Assembly: GCA_964594045.1 (NCBI GenBank)
Contig: CAZQKR010000020.1
Coordinates: 1 to 64,000, forward strand
DNA length: 64,000 bases
Reading direction: 5' to 3'
Source of the DNA: UBA2365 sp964594045
GTDB taxonomy: Bacteria > Bacteroidota > Bacteroidia > Chitinophagales > Saprospiraceae
A model generated the notes under the pieces. It had not been told where the DNA came from. It did no database searches and worked only from the letters and a program-made list of their open reading frames with translations. Both the position numbers and the translations under genes were made by a program. Shown here piece after piece: positions 59,968-64,000 of this stretch (position 1 is its first letter; each line of letters opens with the position of its first letter).

Positions 59968-62900
59968 GTGATCAAACAAATAAAATCGGATAAAGCGCCC
60001 GTATTTCTGGATGCGTTGAAAAATCTGAGCCGTAAAAGCAAGGATGTTGACGAACGTTCATTACAGCATTGTTATGATGTTTTCCAAAGCATTTTGATCG
60101 ACCTGACGAGTTCAGAAAAATTATTATTCAATACACTTTTTGCCCGGATAGCTTTTCTGGGGATCCAGTATAAATTGCCTGGCGAGTTGGTATATGAACT
60201 TCATTTGTTCAGAAGGGAAGCGACAGACAGACAGGTATTTAATGATAAAAGAGAGGTATTCCGGTTAGGTCAGCATCTTATAGCCAGGTTGCTAACAGAT
60301 CTTTACCGGATACAGGTGCCCTCTGCCTTGGCTGCAGTTGTATCAAAACCAGAATACCAAAGGAATGAACCCAGGTTTGAAACCTTTATTCACGCTGTCA
60401 GAGGTCTGATCATCGGTTATGATGACATAGGCAAATGCTATGATTTCCTTCCGGAACAAGGTGGAGGTTCATCTGTCAGGATGTACCCTGATAAACTGGA
60501 CCTTTTTCAGCATACGCTACAGTATGTAAAAAATGTGCTTGAAGAGAAAAGATCACCTGTAACAGTCATGCTCAGGGAAGTGGGTGTGGTTTCCGATGGC
60601 GGGCACTATCCTAAAAGTATTGTTCTTGAACCTGATTATCTGGTGGATGTAACTGCCGTTGCAGAATGTTTTTTACCAGGTGGAGCCAGGGCAGATTATT
60701 ATTTGCTATCAAAAATGATCCCTTCCGGAAGTTCCCGTTACCTGATACTGGGTCATATTGTCAATTATCTGCTGGACGAACTGATACATGATCCGGGAGT
60801 GACTTTTGAGGAGCTGCTGAAGTCAGTTTTTCACATTGCACCGCTTGAATTTTGCTTGCTCAGGGATGAAGATGTTTTGTTTGTATTAAACAATGTCAAA
60901 CTGCATTATGGCAACCTGGTCCGTGTTTTGACCAGGGATTTTCCTGCGCTTGCCTTAAGACCTGCAGACTGTGTGGTGGAACCGAGCTATTATGTGCCGG
61001 GTTACGGTTTGCAGGGCCGTCTGGATGTATTTTATCACAAGAACAACCGGGAAGCGTCCATTATCGAACTCAAAAGCGGAAGCCCTTTCCGGGAAAATCT
61101 CTACGGATTGAGTGACAGCCATTACACACAGACATTGCTTTATGACCTGATGGTCTCAGCAACATACAACAGGAAGATCAAACCGCTCAACTATATTTTG
61201 TATTCCAAGCTGCCCGAGAAGAATATCCGTTTTGCTCCAACTATCCAGGCCGCACAAATGGAAGCGATCAGTATCCGCAACGATATTGTGCGTATTGAGA
61301 AAAGCTTGCTCAACGCTGCTGCTTCCATTGATCTTTTTGATTCTATGAAAGTTGCTCGCCACAGCAGTGTGAACGGTTTTTTGCGTGAACAGATCGAATT
61401 GTTTGAAAAGGTTTATACCGAGGCGGATGAATTGGAAAAACAATATTTCCGGGAATTCTGTGCTTTTGTGGCAGTTGAACATCACCTCGCCAAAACCGGT
61501 GTAAACGGGCTGAAAGAAAACAATGGCATGGCCAATCTCTGGCTGAATGAACTGGATAAAAAGATCGATAGTTTTGCCATATACACCAACCTTGAGATCA
61601 TACGTAATGATTCAGCAAGCGACCTGCCATTGATCGTGCTGAGGAAAACCGGGCTCACCAATGAACTGGCAGCTTTTCGCAAAGGTGATATTGTCGTGCT
61701 CACTCCGGCGGGGCAAAATGAATCTTTACAAGGCAGCCAGGTGCTGCGTTCCACCCTCATCAATATAGATAAAGATACATTTATTATCAGATTAAGGTCA
61801 AAGCAATACAACCAGAATTTATTTAAATCCAGTGAATTATGGAATATTGAACCGGATTTTCTGGATAGCGGTTTCAGGAAAATGTTCCACGGTTTATTCG
61901 ATTTTCTGCGATCTGAAAAGCACAGAAGAATGCTGATCATGGGTAGGACTGCACCCGGAAAACCGGAAGAAGTTATTGAAGTGAACTATGAAGGTCTGAC
62001 CGGAAATCAAGGCAGAGTGCTGAATCAGCTGCTATCCGCCAAGGAAATGTTTTTGCTTTGGGGTCCGCCCGGAACCGGGAAAACATCTGTTTTGCTAAAA
62101 TATACCATCAGGTATTATCTTGAAAATACGGACAAAAAACTGCTTTTGATGGCTTATACCAACAGGGCAGTTGACGAAATTTGCGAAGTGCTTGAATCGC
62201 TCAGCGACTCAGTTGGTTCAGATTATATACGGATCGGGTCGAGGTATTCCACTGCGGATAAATACCAGGATCATTTGCTTGAAAATATGCTTCCCCGATA
62301 CAGTACCCGCGCTGCTTTGAAGTCTAAACTGGCTGAAACCAGACTTTTTACGGGAACCAATAGTTCTGTAATGGGCAAAATGGAGCTGTTCTCACTCGTC
62401 AGCCTGGACATTGCTATTATTGATGAGGCTGCACAAATACTGGAGCCTATGTTGACCGGAATTTTACCCAGGTTTGAAAAGTTTGTGCTCATCGGAGATC
62501 ATAAGCAATTGCCTGCGGTTGTGGTCCAGGAATCCGGGTTTTCCAATATAGAAAATGCCGAATTAGGTCATTTGGGTTTCTTTGATACCTCAGTGTCCAT
62601 GTTTGAGAGGTTGTTTTTGAGGTGCAGACAAAATGGTTGGGACTGGGCCGTGGGGCAACTGAATGAACAGGGAAGAATGCATGAAAAGGTAATGCAGTTT
62701 GTTAATGATCATTTTTATGAAAACAGCCTGTTGTGTTTGCCGGGAATACAAGAGCTGATAGATCCTCTTTCTTTTTTTTACAATGATTTTTCCGCGAGTG
62801 AACCACTTAAAATCCACCGGATGCTGTTTTGTCAGGTACAGTCAGACAAGGCAAATGCATTGTCAAAAAACAACAGGGAAGAAGCGATCGTTGTTGCGGA

Positions 62901-63285
62901 ACTGGTAAAAAAGATCACCGGATTTTACAATAATGCACAAAAGGAGATCAAGCCTGAAACCATAGGGATCATCACACCTTTCAGGGCACAAATTGCCCAG
63001 ATCAGGAATACTTTTAAGGATTTTTCACTGGATCCGGATTACTTTACGATTGATACGGTCGAAAGGTTTCAGGGTGGGGGACGGGATATCATTATTTTTT
63101 CTTCAGTGGTCAATTCCATACAACGCATGAGCCAGATCATGGATACCGATAAGGATGGCCTTGACAGAAAACTTAATGTTGCACTGACCAGGACCAAAAA
63201 ACAGTTTATTTTGGTAGGGAATAAAAACATTTTATCAAAGAATACGTTGTATAGGCATTTGATTGAAAGCTGTATCGAAATTTAG
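59968..63285 (+). CDS. Dna2-like protein: PD-(D/E)XK nuclease fused to SF1 helicase
   Basis: 1105 residues. An N-terminal region (about 1-330) of helical type has no clear match. GLQGRLDVFYHKN and IIELKSGSPF (about residues 348-373) hold the D...ExK residues of a PD-(D/E)XK (RecB/Cas4-like) nuclease. A helical linker follows, then a superfamily 1 helicase: Walker A WGPPGTGKTS (about 697), DIAIIDEAAQILEPM (about 813), IGDHKQLPAV (about 834), and C-terminal FQGGGRDIIIFSS and LNVALTRTKKQFILVG (about 1032-1090). This is the Dna2 domain order. The iron-sulfur cysteines seen in Dna2 and Cas4 are not visible. It starts at GTG (59968). It probably processes DNA flaps or ends in replication or repair; a defence role is possible but not indicated by neighbours. 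Confidence 0.85.
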   Translation: MIKQIKSDKAPVFLDALKNLSRKSKDVDERSLQHCYDVFQSILIDLTSSEKLLFNTLFARIAFLGIQYKLPGELVYELHLFRREATDRQVFNDKREVFRLGQHLIARLLTDLYRIQVPSALAAVVSKPEYQRNEPRFETFIHAVRGLIIGYDDIGKCYDFLPEQGGGSSVRMYPDKLDLFQHTLQYVKNVLEEKRSPVTVMLREVGVVSDGGHYPKSIVLEPDYLVDVTAVAECFLPGGARADYYLLSKMIPSGSSRYLILGHIVNYLLDELIHDPGVTFEELLKSVFHIAPLEFCLLRDEDVLFVLNNVKLHYGNLVRVLTRDFPALALRPADCVVEPSYYVPGYGLQGRLDVFYHKNNREASIIELKSGSPFRENLYGLSDSHYTQTLLYDLMVSATYNRKIKPLNYILYSKLPEKNIRFAPTIQAAQMEAISIRNDIVRIEKSLLNAAASIDLFDSMKVARHSSVNGFLREQIELFEKVYTEADELEKQYFREFCAFVAVEHHLAKTGVNGLKENNGMANLWLNELDKKIDSFAIYTNLEIIRNDSASDLPLIVLRKTGLTNELAAFRKGDIVVLTPAGQNESLQGSQVLRSTLINIDKDTFIIRLRSKQYNQNLFKSSELWNIEPDFLDSGFRKMFHGLFDFLRSEKHRRMLIMGRTAPGKPEEVIEVNYEGLTGNQGRVLNQLLSAKEMFLLWGPPGTGKTSVLLKYTIRYYLENTDKKLLLMAYTNRAVDEICEVLESLSDSVGSDYIRIGSRYSTADKYQDHLLENMLPRYSTRAALKSKLAETRLFTGTNSSVMGKMELFSLVSLDIAIIDEAAQILEPMLTGILPRFEKFVLIGDHKQLPAVVVQESGFSNIENAELGHLGFFDTSVSMFERLFLRCRQNGWDWAVGQLNEQGRMHEKVMQFVNDHFYENSLLCLPGIQELIDPLSFFYNDFSASEPLKIHRMLFCQVQSDKANALSKNNREEAIVVAELVKKITGFYNNAQKEIKPETIGIITPFRAQIAQIRNTFKDFSLDPDYFTIDTVERFQGGGRDIIIFSSVVNSIQRMSQIMDTDKDGLDRKLNVALTRTKKQFILVGNKNILSKNTLYRHLIESCIEI

Positions 63286-63370
63286 TAAAAAGGAAGCATT
63301 TTAGCCGTTTTTGGGCAAAAGCATATATTTTGTGAACAAATTTTCTTGAATAACTAACTTACATTTTAAA

Positions 63371-64000
63371 ATGAAAAAAATTTCAATTTTACTTTTGATG
63401 TCCGCAGTGCTTGTTTTCAACGCCTGTAAAAATGAGAAAGGCTCCAAAGATTTTGAAGAAGCTGAGGATACCGTAAAAGCTACTATGGAAGGAACACAAT
63501 ACAAACTGGATTCGATGACTTCCACGATCGCCTGGCACGCCACTAAGGTTGGTGGTGAACACAGAGGAACGGTTCAACTTAAAGAAGGTTCCATTTATGT
63601 TAATGAAGGCAAAGTCACAGGAGGTTTTTTTGTGATTGACATGAACAGTATAGTATGTGTTGATCTGGAAGGTGACTTTAAAGACAAGCTGGAACGTCAC
63701 CTCAAAGGTCTTGAAGAAGACAATGCAGATGATTTCTTTAATGTAAGGAAATACCCAACTGCAAAATTTACAATTGAAAAAATAAGTCAGACAACCGGTG
63801 ATCCTGAAGCCAACTCAATGGTTTATGGTGATCTGGAAATCAAAGGTGTTTCCAGGCCTGCCAGCTTTAAAGGCAATGTGGGTGTAAATGAAGACAATGT
63901 GTTGTTGCAGGCAAAAGGAATCGTGATTGACAGAACAGAATTTGGCGTGAATTATAATTCCAAAAAGATATTCCCGAATCTGATGGATAATATTATCGAT
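63371..64000 (+). CDS. YceI-family lipoprotein, truncated by the window edge
   Basis: At least 210 residues, 3' end beyond the window. The signal peptide ends in the lipobox VFNAC (Cys about residue 19), so it is lipid-anchored. The YceI beta-barrel begins with YKLDSMTSTIAWHATKVGGEHRGTVQL (about 44-70, cited by its ends), and DNADDFFNVRKYPTAKFTIE and LEIKGVSRPASFKG are conserved. YceI proteins bind long lipids such as polyisoprenoids in the periplasm. It lies 85 bp after the Dna2-like gene. Confidence 0.9.
   Translation, partial: MKKISILLLMSAVLVFNACKNEKGSKDFEEAEDTVKATMEGTQYKLDSMTSTIAWHATKVGGEHRGTVQLKEGSIYVNEGKVTGGFFVIDMNSIVCVDLEGDFKDKLERHLKGLEEDNADDFFNVRKYPTAKFTIEKISQTTGDPEANSMVYGDLEIKGVSRPASFKGNVGVNEDNVLLQAKGIVIDRTEFGVNYNSKKIFPNLMDNIID

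Noticed and set aside
59968..63285. Anti-phage defence system
   Set aside because: Nuclease-helicase fusions occur in defence, but the neighbours are fabH and a YceI lipoprotein, with no methylase, restriction, toxin or mobility genes.

Overview
The window reads as a chromosomal contig from a member of the Bacteroidota, most plausibly a Saprospiria-type marine or activated-sludge lineage (the phylum is well supported, the class is inference). The signs are a SusC/SusD pair, a secreted protein with a C-terminal type IX sorting domain, promoters of the TTTG-N19-TAnnTTTG type, almost no Shine-Dalgarno sequences, and a low-GC, housekeeping-rich gene content. There is one 100-N scaffold gap (14299-14398). 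The last gene (YceI lipoprotein) runs off the right edge.

Layout. 0.4-9.7 kb: a type IX secreted multidomain protein, a protein of unknown function, then lysA, a PBP4-type carboxypeptidase and a DASH cryptochrome on the minus strand, followed by about 1 kb with only a decayed reading frame. 9.7-13.9 kb: a minus-strand run panC, panD, a flippase-like membrane protein, a NIF3 protein and a coiled-coil zinc-ribbon protein. 14.1-15.4 kb: the most unusual part. A consensus promoter faces a tandem array of 89-bp tRNA-derived units, interrupted by the gap. An intact elongator tRNA-Met follows, then two 378-bp tandem units that each carry a terminator, a GIY-YIG nuclease ORF and the 3' part of a tRNA whose anticodon loop is missing. 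15.5-24.7 kb: three minus-strand genes (oligoendopeptidase F, DUF885 peptidase, DCC thiol protein) divergent from a SusC/SusD pair, suggesting peptide scavenging. 25.1-27.9 kb: an outer-membrane-type protein and a two-gene operon of coiled-coil proteins, one membrane-anchored and PspA/ESCRT-III-like in shape.

28.6-48.2 kb: one long plus-strand ribosomal supercluster: rpsF-rpsR-rplI, then rpsL-rpsG-fusA, then the S10, spc and alpha operons (rpsJ to rplQ, with secY, map, infA, rpmJ and rpoA inside), closed by a strong terminator. A second promoter lies in front of rpsJ. Two genes here are short (rpmD, rpmJ). 48.5-51.2 kb: eno, a DivIC/FtsB-like protein and sucD, ended by a nested-stem terminator. 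51.2-59.7 kb: a DJ-1/PfpI protein, typA/bipA, an acyl-CoA carboxylase beta subunit, an RlmL-type rRNA methyltransferase, a secreted protein with a possible molybdopterin-oxidoreductase-like fold, and fabH. 60.0-63.3 kb: a 1105-residue Dna2-like protein joining a PD-(D/E)XK nuclease to an SF1 helicase. The window ends in a YceI-family lipoprotein.

Most of the window is ordinary core genome. The strongest candidate for something undescribed is the tRNA / GIY-YIG tandem locus at 14.1-15.4 kb. Its proximity to an assembly gap means that it must be confirmed with long reads before it is interpreted.
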